Origin: Robertmurraya korlensis
GTDB taxonomy: Bacteria > Bacillota > Bacilli > Bacillales > Cytobacillaceae
DNA: 64,000 nucleotides
NCBI RefSeq assembly: GCF_023715225.1
Contig: NZ_JAMBNS010000011.1
Span: 1 to 64,000, forward strand
Direction: 5' to 3'
The notes beneath the pieces were generated by a model. That model was not told the DNA's origin. It saw only the letters and a program-made list of their open reading frames with translations, and did not search any database. The position numbers were made by a program, and so were the translations under genes. This document shows, piece after piece, positions 1 to 7,167 of the stretch. The first letter of the stretch is position 1, and each line of letters opens with the position of its first letter.

Positions 1-73
1 CTAGTTGTAAATGTTATTTTACTCATGACGTCCCCTAATTCCCCATATGTTGAAATTCTAGTATATAAAAAAA

Positions 74-119
74 TACCTGTAGATAAAACACTCTTTTTCA
101 AGTGTCCTTACTACAGGTA
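74..119 (-). terminator. Rho-independent terminator of the sensor operon
   Basis: Arms at 74-82 and 111-119 form a 9-bp stem (TACCTGTAG/CTACAGGTA). A nested ACACT/AGTGT stem lies in the loop, and a T-run follows on the minus strand. It lies just after the stop of the YesN-type regulator, so the three-gene sensing operon ends here. Confidence 0.8.
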
Positions 120-136
120 CCATATTATTAAGGAGG

Positions 137-1720
137 TTAATTTGACTCTGTTTTTACTTTGTCTTTAAATTTGGACGGCACTTCACCATAATACTTTTTA
201 AATAACTTACTAAAATACTTCGTATCTGCGTACCCGACTTTTTCGGCGATATCATAGATTTTAAGATCCGTTGTTAGTAGGAGCTCTTTCGCCTTTTCGA
301 TCCTTGTTTTGGTGACATAATCAAGAATGGTTTCTCCGGTCTGACTTTTAAAATACTCGCAAAAATACGTAGGATTCATCGGGATCTCACGAGCGATTTT
401 TTCGATGGTGAGATTCACACCTACATTCAATTGAATCCACTTCTTTGCGATATGAATCGGATCAATCTCATTTTGCTGAATCCTATTTTTTCTTAGTTGA
501 AAAATTTTTGTCAGCCATCTCGACAGTTCATCTCGTAAACTTGAAAAGCTTGTGGCCTTCCTAGTGAATTGGATCGCTTCCTGGATAAGGCTAACATCTC
601 CCTTATTACTCGAATCCTTTAAGAGAACGTTGACCAATTGAACGGAAAGAGATTGTATATATTTCTCTATATCCTGAGGAGACGAGAGACTTTTTAGTTC
701 AAGTAAGTACTGCTGTAAATAGTCAAAGGCCTCCTCTTCCCTTTCTCTTTCCAAGGAATGAACCATTTTACTGATAACGGAATCCAAGCCCTTGATTTCT
801 TTGCCCTTCACAGCTGTTAATTGCTGAAGTTGAGAAAACGTAAAGACTTTATTTCCACCATATAATAACCGTAGTTGCATCAGCGTTTGTAAATCGTTTT
901 TCATGGAAGCGATAAGGGATACATCCTGACATTCATCACTTACGGCCAAGGTGTGCGTGGAGGATACAGAGTGCTTCAACTGAATTTGTAGTTCTCTTGC
1001 GACATCCTGTTCACCTTCCGTAAGAACCCAATACGTTGACTCTTCTCCCTTCCAAAACCAATACCTGCACTTCTTTTTGAATACGCGGTGAATCGTATAC
1101 TCAACTCTATTCTTCCATTCCTCTATGGATCGATTTTCAAGCGATTGGTCTAAGGCTAGATAATAGAGTTTGTATGCTCCGTACGTAAATGTCTTGGTCC
1201 ACTCAAGCTCCGATAAATCGATCTCCCTTTCTTTGGTCAGCTCACTGAGTTGCTGGCTTTGCTTTAGAAAGAGTAGTTCAGCATCAATTTCTTCATTTTT
1301 CTCTTCATCAAGCCATTTTTGTTTAATTTTGGCTTTTACCTTCCCTAATTGCTCTTTGAAATCTTCCCTAACAATCGGTTTAACCAAATAGTCAATGGCT
1401 CCGGCGCGGATTGCCGTTTGTAAGTATTTAAAATCATTGAATCCACTGATCACAACCGCTTCAAAGGAAGCCCGTTTTCTTAACGTCTCAATTAAATCCA
1501 GTCCATCCATTCCTGGCATCTTAATGTCTGTAATTAATAAATCAAAGGCAAACGCGTCTTTTTCGTAGGCATTTAATACATCTAGCGCACTTGAAAAGCT
1601 TCCAATCACTTGAAACTCATCTTCATTATTTTGAACTAATCGTTCGATTCCCCTGCGAATTCGATTTTCATCATCCACAACAAGTGTACGTATCTTTCTA
1701 ATTTGCCCTCTCCCCCTCAT
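137..1720 (-). CDS. YesN-type response regulator, AraC-family output
   Basis: Cytoplasmic response regulator of 527 residues or slightly fewer. The N-terminal receiver has acidic residues at VVDDE, the phosphorylatable Asp in LLITDIKMPGMDG and a conserved Lys in YLVKP. A long linker follows, and the last ~100 residues are two AraC-type helix-turn-helices (IEKIAREIPMNPTYFCEYF and IYDIAEKVGYADTKYFSKLF). It is the partner of the kinase immediately upstream and would activate sugar genes. Start: the ATG at 1720 overlaps the kinase gene by 23 nt and has no clear SD. An in-frame ATT at 1702, overlapping the kinase stop, has AGGGGGAG at normal distance and would give the family-like N-terminus MRKIRTLVVDDE. 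The true start is therefore uncertain. Confidence 0.9.
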   Translation of the reverse strand: MRGRGQIRKIRTLVVDDENRIRRGIERLVQNNEDEFQVIGSFSSALDVLNAYEKDAFAFDLLITDIKMPGMDGLDLIETLRKRASFEAVVISGFNDFKYLQTAIRAGAIDYLVKPIVREDFKEQLGKVKAKIKQKWLDEEKNEEIDAELLFLKQSQQLSELTKEREIDLSELEWTKTFTYGAYKLYYLALDQSLENRSIEEWKNRVEYTIHRVFKKKCRYWFWKGEESTYWVLTEGEQDVARELQIQLKHSVSSTHTLAVSDECQDVSLIASMKNDLQTLMQLRLLYGGNKVFTFSQLQQLTAVKGKEIKGLDSVISKMVHSLEREREEEAFDYLQQYLLELKSLSSPQDIEKYIQSLSVQLVNVLLKDSSNKGDVSLIQEAIQFTRKATSFSSLRDELSRWLTKIFQLRKNRIQQNEIDPIHIAKKWIQLNVGVNLTIEKIAREIPMNPTYFCEYFKSQTGETILDYVTKTRIEKAKELLLTTDLKIYDIAEKVGYADTKYFSKLFKKYYGEVPSKFKDKVKTESN

Positions 1721-3491
1721 GAAGCAAATCTATTGGAAGCAGAGGAATCCGGATCGTTACCTCCGTCCCAATCCCTCCCTTACTCTCTATACGAAGTCCA
1801 TATTGTTCTCCAAACATCATCGTGATTCGACCATGAACATTGATCAGTCCAAACTTTGAATCTCTTCGACCCATTGGATCCATTTGTAAATATTTATTTA
1901 GTTCAGACATGACGTCTTCATTGATTCCAGGACCATTATCTTTAACGGTAAAATGAACCTCTTGGTCTTGTATTTCAATTAAGATTTTCACTTTAAAATG
2001 ATGAGAATGATCGAGTCCATGCTTCATACAATTTTCAACGATTGGCTGAAGAATGAATTTCGGAGTTAAAAACCTCTTTGTATCCATAGGATCTGAAATA
2101 GTAAACTCAATTCTATCCTCAAAACGAATTTTCTGTATCGTCAAATAATCCTTCATATGCTGCACTTCTTGATCAATGGAAACCATTTTCTCTTTATTGC
2201 TTATGGAAAAACGAAGCATACGACCAAGAATCGATACCATGTCGACAACCGTGTCATTTTCCCCATCCTCTACCGCCATACCAATTGTCTCTAATGTGTT
2301 GTACATAAAGTGTGGATTGATTTGCGATTGTAGCGCATATAGCTCCGCTTCTTTCTGTTGAAGCTTGATTTGGTAATTCAACCGGATCAGGTCTTTAATT
2401 TTTGCTACCATGGAATGAAAGCTTTTTGCTAGCATCCCTACTTCATCGGAACTATTACTCGTGACGTCTACCTCGAAGTTTCCTTTTTCGACTTCCTTCA
2501 TTTGGTGAGTTAATCGATGAATGGGACGTGAGACGGTCCATGCTAAAATAACAGAAATGAGTGTCCCAAGAAGGATAATGACTAGAAAGACAATGATGGT
2601 CGCATTTCGGACCAGGTCTGTTCGTTCGGTTAAGTTTTTCAATTTAACACTATGTAGTAGCACCCAACCATCTGGCCCCGCTCGGCTAATGCTGATCAGA
2701 CGGTTTTCTTCTTCTCCGGTCGTTCGAAAGCTTCCATTAATCTCAGGATATTTTTGAAACTGTTCATCCATTGAACCAATCTTTTCCGAATCGGTATGAT
2801 AGATCATTTGACCTTCTTCACTTAAAAGAGACAAATCAGCATTATTGACCGTCTCCAGATTTTCAACCACATTGCTCATAAAGCTTAAATCGACGGCAAT
2901 AAACATCGTTCCAAGATTCATCCGATTCTCTGTATCTGTTATTTGCCTCATTAATAGAATATAAGGGGGATTTCCTTTAAATGATAATGGCACCTGACTT
3001 GGTAACAGAAAAGATTGCTTCCCTTTTAACTCCAGATCCTGACCAAACGGAAGCATATCCTCTCCAAAGCCTGAATAAGGAATCTTCGAACTTTCAAACA
3101 GGCGATTTTTTGATAAGATAAACGCACCTAACACATCCGCTTCTCCATTAATATAGGTGCGAGTTAAATAACTATTTACGATAAAGCGATCTTGCAGCAG
3201 TGATGATTTATTTTGATAGGAATCTTTTCTTAGCACTTCGATAACTTGATTGGAGTTGTAAAGAAGATCTGGAAGTTGTTTGACGTCAGCTAAATAGTAA
3301 TCGATGCTCTCATTTGCTTGATCAAGGACCTTTGGGATATATTCTCCCACCTGCTCCTCAATGGACTTCGTATATTGAGAATAGGCAACATACCCAATGA
3401 GGCTCATGGGAAGAACCGTTAGCAGCATGTAAGTAAAAATGAGTTTGGTCATTAAACGATAGTTCTTAAAGCTTCTCCACTTAAAAGTCAT
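1698..3491 (-). CDS. YesM/LytS-type sensor histidine kinase
   Basis: Membrane sensor kinase of about 597 residues. An N-terminal membrane helix (LIFTYMLLTVLPMSLIGYV) precedes a ~270-residue extracytoplasmic sensor domain. A second helix, a HAMP linker (VSRPIHRLTHQM), the His_kinase motif QINPHFMYNTLE with the phospho-acceptor His, and a GHKL ATPase (N-box VENCMKHG, G1 DNGPGI) follow. I place the start at the ATG at 3491, which overlaps the upstream gene by 11 nt and has AAAGGA upstream. The longer reading frame back to 3557 lies inside the binding-protein gene. In the XylFII-LytS and AraPST systems, kinases of this type read a sugar through a separate binding lipoprotein, and the gene order here matches. 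Confidence 0.9.
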   Translation of the reverse strand: MTFKWRSFKNYRLMTKLIFTYMLLTVLPMSLIGYVAYSQYTKSIEEQVGEYIPKVLDQANESIDYYLADVKQLPDLLYNSNQVIEVLRKDSYQNKSSLLQDRFIVNSYLTRTYINGEADVLGAFILSKNRLFESSKIPYSGFGEDMLPFGQDLELKGKQSFLLPSQVPLSFKGNPPYILLMRQITDTENRMNLGTMFIAVDLSFMSNVVENLETVNNADLSLLSEEGQMIYHTDSEKIGSMDEQFQKYPEINGSFRTTGEEENRLISISRAGPDGWVLLHSVKLKNLTERTDLVRNATIIVFLVIILLGTLISVILAWTVSRPIHRLTHQMKEVEKGNFEVDVTSNSSDEVGMLAKSFHSMVAKIKDLIRLNYQIKLQQKEAELYALQSQINPHFMYNTLETIGMAVEDGENDTVVDMVSILGRMLRFSISNKEKMVSIDQEVQHMKDYLTIQKIRFEDRIEFTISDPMDTKRFLTPKFILQPIVENCMKHGLDHSHHFKVKILIEIQDQEVHFTVKDNGPGINEDVMSELNKYLQMDPMGRRDSKFGLINVHGRITMMFGEQYGLRIESKGGIGTEVTIRIPLLPIDLLHEGERAN

Positions 3492-4527
3492 ATTGATCCA
3501 CATTTTCCTTTGTAAAATCCATTGGTTCACCCATAATGACCGTATCTTCGATGACATGGATCCTCCCTACCTGAGGGACATCTTGTTGATTAGAGGGGTG
3601 GACCCCATCGACTAGATTCGTAGCGAGGGCGACGGTTAGATACCCTAATTTTTTCGGACTCCAAAGAGTCACCACTTGGGCGGCACCCACCTTTAAGTAT
3701 TCGTTCATTGGGTTTGGTGATGATAAGCCTACAACAGCCACTTCTCCCATCTTTCCTTCTTCCTTCACTGCCTGAGCGGCTGCCGGTGGGCCAACGGAAG
3801 AATTCCCGATTATGCCCTTAAGATTCGGATATTTTGCTAGCAGATCTTTGGCTAGCATATACGCTTTATGTGGATCATCATCAGAGGCAACCACTTCAAC
3901 CAGCTTCATGTTTGGGTAATACTCTCTTTGTTGAACCTTGATCCAGTTGAGCCAAACATTTAAATTGGCAGCCGATTTTGAACCCGTAATAATGGCAAAT
4001 TCCCCTGTTTCATCCACATTCCACGCGAGCGTGTCCATCAGATGTCTGCCCAACGTTTCCGGGTTCACCATATTGATAAAAAATTCCCTAGAGTCAGAAT
4101 GTGTATCCGAGTCCCATGTGATCACCTTTATGTCCTTCCTTTGGGCTCTTTTTAATACGGGGACTAGTTTGTCTGGATCATTGGCAGAAACGGCGATCAC
4201 ATCCACTTTTTGATCGATAAGCTCTTCAATTACTTTAATTTGCTGGGTAGAATCAGCTACTGTCGGACCTTTATAAATAACTTTTACACCCAGTTCTTCC
4301 CCTGCCTCTAACGCCCCTTCTTCCACCGCATTAAAATAAGGAATATTCACGAGCTTAGGTACAATCGCAATCGTATACTGCCGCTCCTCTATTTTCTCAG
4401 TCTCACCTTTTACATTCCCTTTGGAATAAACCACTTCAAATTCACCTTTGTTGCTGGTGGTGGTGTTGCAACCGCTTACAAAGACAAGAATAAACAAACC
4501 AACTAGTGTCACCGTCCTTCTTGCCAT
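3481..4527 (-). CDS. Sugar-binding lipoprotein (Peripla_BP_4), sensing component
   Basis: 348-residue RbsB/XylF-type solute-binding protein. The signal peptide ends in a lipobox (LVFVSGC, Cys about 20), so it is anchored on the outer face of the membrane. The mature part has the two-lobe fold signature (IAIVPKLVNIPYFNAVEEG; DVIAVSANDPDKLVPVL; WDSDT; GIIGNSSVGPP). No ABC permease or ATPase is adjacent. Instead the gene overlaps the histidine kinase, so it most likely presents sugar to that kinase rather than feeding a transporter. The ligand is unknown. The rhamnose-type genes directly upstream make a deoxy sugar or pentose plausible. ATG with GGGGGAAGGGAG upstream. Confidence 0.85.
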   Translation of the reverse strand: MARRTVTLVGLFILVFVSGCNTTTSNKGEFEVVYSKGNVKGETEKIEERQYTIAIVPKLVNIPYFNAVEEGALEAGEELGVKVIYKGPTVADSTQQIKVIEELIDQKVDVIAVSANDPDKLVPVLKRAQRKDIKVITWDSDTHSDSREFFINMVNPETLGRHLMDTLAWNVDETGEFAIITGSKSAANLNVWLNWIKVQQREYYPNMKLVEVVASDDDPHKAYMLAKDLLAKYPNLKGIIGNSSVGPPAAAQAVKEEGKMGEVAVVGLSSPNPMNEYLKVGAAQVVTLWSPKKLGYLTVALATNLVDGVHPSNQQDVPQVGRIHVIEDTVIMGEPMDFTKENVDQYDF

Positions 4528-4618
4528 ACTCCCTTCCCCCTTAGAGATTTATGTATTCATAATTTTCTATCTAATTTACTTCATTTTAGCACAGCCTATC
4601 CGTGTTTACACTACTAAG

Positions 4619-4650
4619 AAAAAGGTGTTCGCTATGTTGAACACCTTTTT
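4619..4650. terminator. Bidirectional hairpin terminator
   Basis: Arms AAAAAGGTGTTC and GAACACCTTTTT surround an 8-nt loop, with A and T tracts on both sides. It should stop minus-strand transcripts of the mutarotase/isomerase genes before the sensor operon. Confidence 0.75.
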
Positions 4651-4671
4651 CTTTGGTTTTTAAATCAAGCT

Positions 4672-4800
4672 GAGCATTTGGACTCTGAATTGATTATTGA
4701 GGTGTTTGCTACGTGAATCGGACCTTGTTTAGGACTCAGAACTTTATTGCAATTACTTTCCTGTCCGAATCGAACCCTCTTTCGGACTCAGATATTTCTC
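4672..4800. repeat. Degenerate ~53-bp intergenic repeat, three units
   Basis: The motif GGACTCwGAa recurs at about 4680, 4732 and 4787, a period of about 52-55 bp. The last unit contains an inverted repeat GTCCGAA/TTCGGAC. This fills most of the 4.53-4.80 kb gap, and no gene is visible in it. Confidence 0.45.
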
Positions 4801-4804
4801 GCAT

Positions 4805-5131
4805 CTACTCCAAATAAAACACCTCTCGCAATGGTTGTATCGGTTCCGCTTCATTAAAATCGAAAGATCCTTTTACCATTTTTGAAGTGATGGCATTCCA
4901 ACGATTACACGCTTCACTCTTTGCGATATAAGCAAAGGCAGTTTCTACATCATCACATTCGAAGCAATAGAAAAATTGTGCTCCGTTTTGAAAAATGGAG
5001 TAATTCCTAATTCCTGCTTTGCTATGCTCCTCGAGAACCTCCTGCCATGGTTCTAAGTGCATGTTTACATACTCTTCTAAGCATTCTTCTTTGATTTCCC
5101 AGGTCCATGCAAATTTTTTACTAGCTTCCAT
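4805..5131 (-). CDS. rhaM: L-rhamnose mutarotase
   Basis: 108-residue cytoplasmic protein of the RhaM/YiiL family, close to the usual ~104 residues. It interconverts alpha and beta anomers of L-rhamnose so the isomerase is supplied. Typical features are the N-terminal strand with FAWTWEIKEECLEEYVNMH, the segment AGIRNYSIFQNG and the aromatic patch FFYCFECDDVETAF. It starts 16 nt after the isomerase stop with GGAGGAT upstream, so it is co-transcribed with the isomerase. A related anomer substrate such as L-fucose is possible, but the partner genes favour rhamnose. Confidence 0.85.
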   Translation of the reverse strand: MEASKKFAWTWEIKEECLEEYVNMHLEPWQEVLEEHSKAGIRNYSIFQNGAQFFYCFECDDVETAFAYIAKSEACNRWNAITSKMVKGSFDFNEAEPIQPLREVFYLE

Positions 5132-5146
5132 GTTTCATATCCTCCT

Positions 5147-6649
5147 TTATAGTACGACTGTATGACAAGCCATTAACTCTCCGACTTTTTTAAATAAGGA
5201 TGCATTATTACCAATCGACATCGCACAATGGTGTGTTGGCGCTTCTTGAAACCATCTCTCCAGGTAGACGTCTGGATGCTCTTTAAATTTGACTGGTGTT
5301 TGTGTGTTCCCAATTCGCATGATGGGACCATTTGTAGACATCCCTTCGCTAACAATCAGTTTTAACTTTCCGTCGCCGGTTTGCGTGACATTTAGTGTGG
5401 TAATCGCTCCCGTTTTGACCTTTGCTTCCACACTTACTCCCGATCCCTGCTTTCCATGGTACAGTCCCATTCCGCGGAGGATCGGTTTTCCCTCTGAAAT
5501 AGCTAAATGGAATGGACCATCATGTCCGAGTAGAATCGTTTCATCCACATAATCCACTACAACAATTTCAGAAAAACTCCCCCCTGTTCCAAGAATGTCA
5601 CATATTTTCATCGCTATCGCCGTCTTAAAGTCACCCTCCCCCGAACAAGGGATTCCTTTTGCGGTTAATAAGGAGTGACCGACGATGAAACCTGATTGAA
5701 GTTTCTCGTATTCACTGTTCGGTGCTCCATGATAATAGTACGTGAGCGCATCTAGGTCGAATTCTTTCACTAGCTTTTCTTGCGCCACCGCTACCTTACA
5801 TGACCATTCCAGCTGTTCTTGAGTTGGTTTTTTCGCAATGGGATCGGACGGTGAATCGCCACTGATTTCAAAGAAAGTAGTTACCTCATGAACCTTCTGT
5901 TTAATTTCCTTCGCTGTTACCTCTTGAAGAATACGGTTCAAATCGCACATTTCTAACACTTCTACATGAAGACCGGTTTGAGCTTGAATCATCGTGAAAT
6001 CACTATACATATCGAGCATCCCGCTATAGGTGTTTCCTAAAAAACCGAAACGACTATGCTTTAGCGTGCGAGGGACCGCTGCCGCTCGAACCCATTCACT
6101 AATATGCTTCCAAGCAGCCACCGCTTCTTTCCGTTCACTCGTGTTCTCATTCGTCATAGAAATTGCTGGTGTGTAATCAAGTCCAAGTAAACCATTCACG
6201 ACTCGAAAAGGAATCCCACTACGGTTGAACGCATTGGCGATTTCAGGAGTCGGGCAGGCACCACAATGAGCCAGCCATTCTCCTGTCGTGGTTGATTCAT
6301 AATTGATCCGCTCGGTTGGTTGTAAATTCAAAATTACGGCTGGCGCTTTACAAATTTGATGAACGGGAAGTATTGCCGAGCTTGTTGAGTATGTGCCAGA
6401 ATGACAGAATACAATATCTACATTTTTCTCGTTGAACCACTCTCCGGCACGTCTTGCTGCTCCCTCTGAATCTACCAATCCAAAATTAAAAACTTCGCCG
6501 TACTCACTCATCTTTTTCTCAATAAAGCGGCCGTATTCAATCAATCGTTCTTTCAATCCTTCAAACTGTCCCCAATATGCTTTTAGACCAATTGTATATA
6601 GCCCGACTCTTGCTTTTTTTGTCGCTTTAATAGGTGATAAAAACTCCAT
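5147..6649 (-). CDS. L-fucose/L-arabinose isomerase family protein
   Basis: 500-residue sugar isomerase of the fucose/arabinose isomerase superfamily. It has the metal-site motif GEGDFKTA near residue 337, a later acidic/His segment (YVDETILLGHDGPFH) and a C-terminal AMSIGN region preceded by HH, all resembling AraA/FucI architecture. Such enzymes convert aldoses to ketoses with Mn2+. It is not a classical RhaA (about 420 residues). Its pairing with rhaM, and with the rhamnulose-1-phosphate aldolase across the spo0E-like gene, suggests it may serve as the isomerase of a rhamnose-like route. The precise substrate is inferred. No kinase gene is in the window. AGAGGAGGAG precedes the ATG, and a cre site lies 41 nt upstream. 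Confidence 0.8.
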   Translation of the reverse strand: MEFLSPIKATKKARVGLYTIGLKAYWGQFEGLKERLIEYGRFIEKKMSEYGEVFNFGLVDSEGAARRAGEWFNEKNVDIVFCHSGTYSTSSAILPVHQICKAPAVILNLQPTERINYESTTTGEWLAHCGACPTPEIANAFNRSGIPFRVVNGLLGLDYTPAISMTNENTSERKEAVAAWKHISEWVRAAAVPRTLKHSRFGFLGNTYSGMLDMYSDFTMIQAQTGLHVEVLEMCDLNRILQEVTAKEIKQKVHEVTTFFEISGDSPSDPIAKKPTQEQLEWSCKVAVAQEKLVKEFDLDALTYYYHGAPNSEYEKLQSGFIVGHSLLTAKGIPCSGEGDFKTAIAMKICDILGTGGSFSEIVVVDYVDETILLGHDGPFHLAISEGKPILRGMGLYHGKQGSGVSVEAKVKTGAITTLNVTQTGDGKLKLIVSEGMSTNGPIMRIGNTQTPVKFKEHPDVYLERWFQEAPTHHCAMSIGNNASLFKKVGELMACHTVVL

Positions 6650-6690
6650 ACGAACTCCTCCTCTAACCTCTAAAATACTACTTATTCAAA

Positions 6691-6704
6691 TGTATTCGCT
6701 TACA
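6691..6704 (-). promoter_or_regulatory. cre site (CcpA operator)
   Basis: On the minus strand TGTAAGCGAATACA matches 13 of 14 positions of the consensus TGWAANCGNTNWCA. It lies 41 nt upstream of the isomerase start, suggesting CcpA-mediated catabolite repression of the isomerase-mutarotase operon. Confidence 0.7.
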
Positions 6705-6841
6705 AACAATAAAAAACAAAAATCATAGATAGAATTTTGTCTTTGTTTGGGAACGTTTGTCGATTCTATTTAAAAATAAGTAAAGTCTAGTATAATTAAA
6801 TTACAGAATTACTAAATTTCTTGACTAGGGGTTTACTTACC

Positions 6842-7039
6842 ATGGACAAAATATCTCTTGAATTATTACTATTAAATCAAATAGATAAAAAGAAAAAGAA
6901 AATGGTTGAAGTAGCTTCTAACACAGGTATTGATAGCTACCAAACGCTTAAATGTAGCCAGGAGTTAGACGAGCTATTAAACCTGCATATGAAACACTTT
7001 TCTCAAAAGCGAAGTAATGCGTTCATCAGTGCTTCTTGA
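6842..7039 (+). CDS. Spo0E-like aspartyl-phosphate phosphatase
   Basis: 65-residue protein. It has the Spo0E family signature SQELD near residue 41, in the context KCSQELDELLNLHMKHF, within a predicted two-helix hairpin. Family members dephosphorylate Spo0A~P and so delay sporulation. The family is usually 50-90 residues, so this is full length. I chose the ATG at 6842 (AGGGG about 10 nt upstream) over a TTG at 6821. TATAAT at 6791-6796 may be its -10, but no good -35 is seen. It is a single gene transcribed against the flanking sugar genes. Its position between them may be chance or may link carbon use to sporulation. Confidence 0.8.
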   Translation: MDKISLELLLLNQIDKKKKKMVEVASNTGIDSYQTLKCSQELDELLNLHMKHFSQKRSNAFISAS

Positions 7040-7116
7040 CTCCCAGAACTTGATCAGGAGTATTCCTGACTTTAATCTGATTAAAATCGACAAATTTTTA
7101 GTAAAATTCCTTAATT

Positions 7117-7155
7117 AAAAAGATAGTAAGGAGATTCATTCCTTACTATCTTTTT
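7117..7155. terminator. Bidirectional terminator, 16-bp perfect stem
   Basis: AAAAAGATAGTAAGGA at 7117-7132 pairs with 7140-7155 across a 7-nt loop, with A/T tracts at both ends. It serves the convergent spo0E-like gene and the RhaEW-type gene. Confidence 0.9.
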
Positions 7156-7167
7156 CATATCCTTCGA

